From Phycisphaerales bacterium (GTDB lineage Bacteria; Planctomycetota; Phycisphaerae; SM23-33): DNA of 5,388 nucleotides. Under the pieces are notes generated by a model that made no database searches, was not told where the DNA came from, and worked only from the letters and a program-made list of their open reading frames with translations. Position numbers and translations under genes: made by a program. The DNA lies in NCBI GenBank assembly GCA_003153915.1, contig PMBX01000100.1, positions 1 to 5,388 of the forward strand. The letters run 5' to 3'. Of this stretch, positions 5,372-5,388 are shown in pieces. Every line of letters begins with the position of its first letter. Position 1 is the stretch's first letter.

Positions 5372-5388
5372 ACGCAGCGCTTGCTTGA

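Overview
The window is GC-rich and gene-dense, with short intergenic gaps and overlapping genes. Its type II secretion / pilus-like parts imply a Gram-negative-type (diderm) cell envelope. The pseudopilin style (an FALIELVIV leader core, then GPYL..WPENPF and GWYYD signatures) reminds me of Planctomycetota, perhaps Phycisphaerae. That placement is inference from protein style only; no marker gene is present.

Region 1 (1-2244, minus strand) is a metal-uptake ABC transporter operon read right to left: substrate-binding lipoprotein (znuA-like), ATPase (znuC-like) and permease (znuB-like, cut by the left window edge). The ATPase and permease genes overlap by 4 bp (GTGA). A promoter with a perfect TATAAT box precedes the first gene. 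The three proteins would capture zinc (or manganese) outside the inner membrane and import it at the cost of ATP.

Region 2 (2319-4680, minus strand) is a compact three-gene operon. It encodes an ExeA/GspA-type AAA+ ATPase, a single-span GspB-like adaptor, and a GspG-like pseudopilin. The first two genes overlap at TAATG. The end of the second touches an ATG (TGATG) of the third, although a better ribosome binding site favours a start 51 bases further in. The most unusual feature of the window is here: the pseudopilin carries a C-terminal domain about 39% identical, without gaps, to the C-terminal domain of the adjacent GspB-like protein.

Region 3 (4681-4965) is a divergent control region of about 285 bases. 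It holds a cluster of dyad-symmetric sequences. One is a perfect TTTGCCC-GT-GGGCAAA palindrome overlapping the -35 box of a candidate rightward promoter.

Region 4 (4966-5388, plus strand) has a small gene for an 83-residue membrane-anchored or exported protein of unknown function, then an intrinsic terminator. A hairpin upstream of the terminator could compete with it for pairing. The right edge holds a palindrome and two TTGACA boxes that may start the promoter of a gene beyond the window.

I see no tRNA, rRNA, CRISPR array, insertion sequence or transposase.
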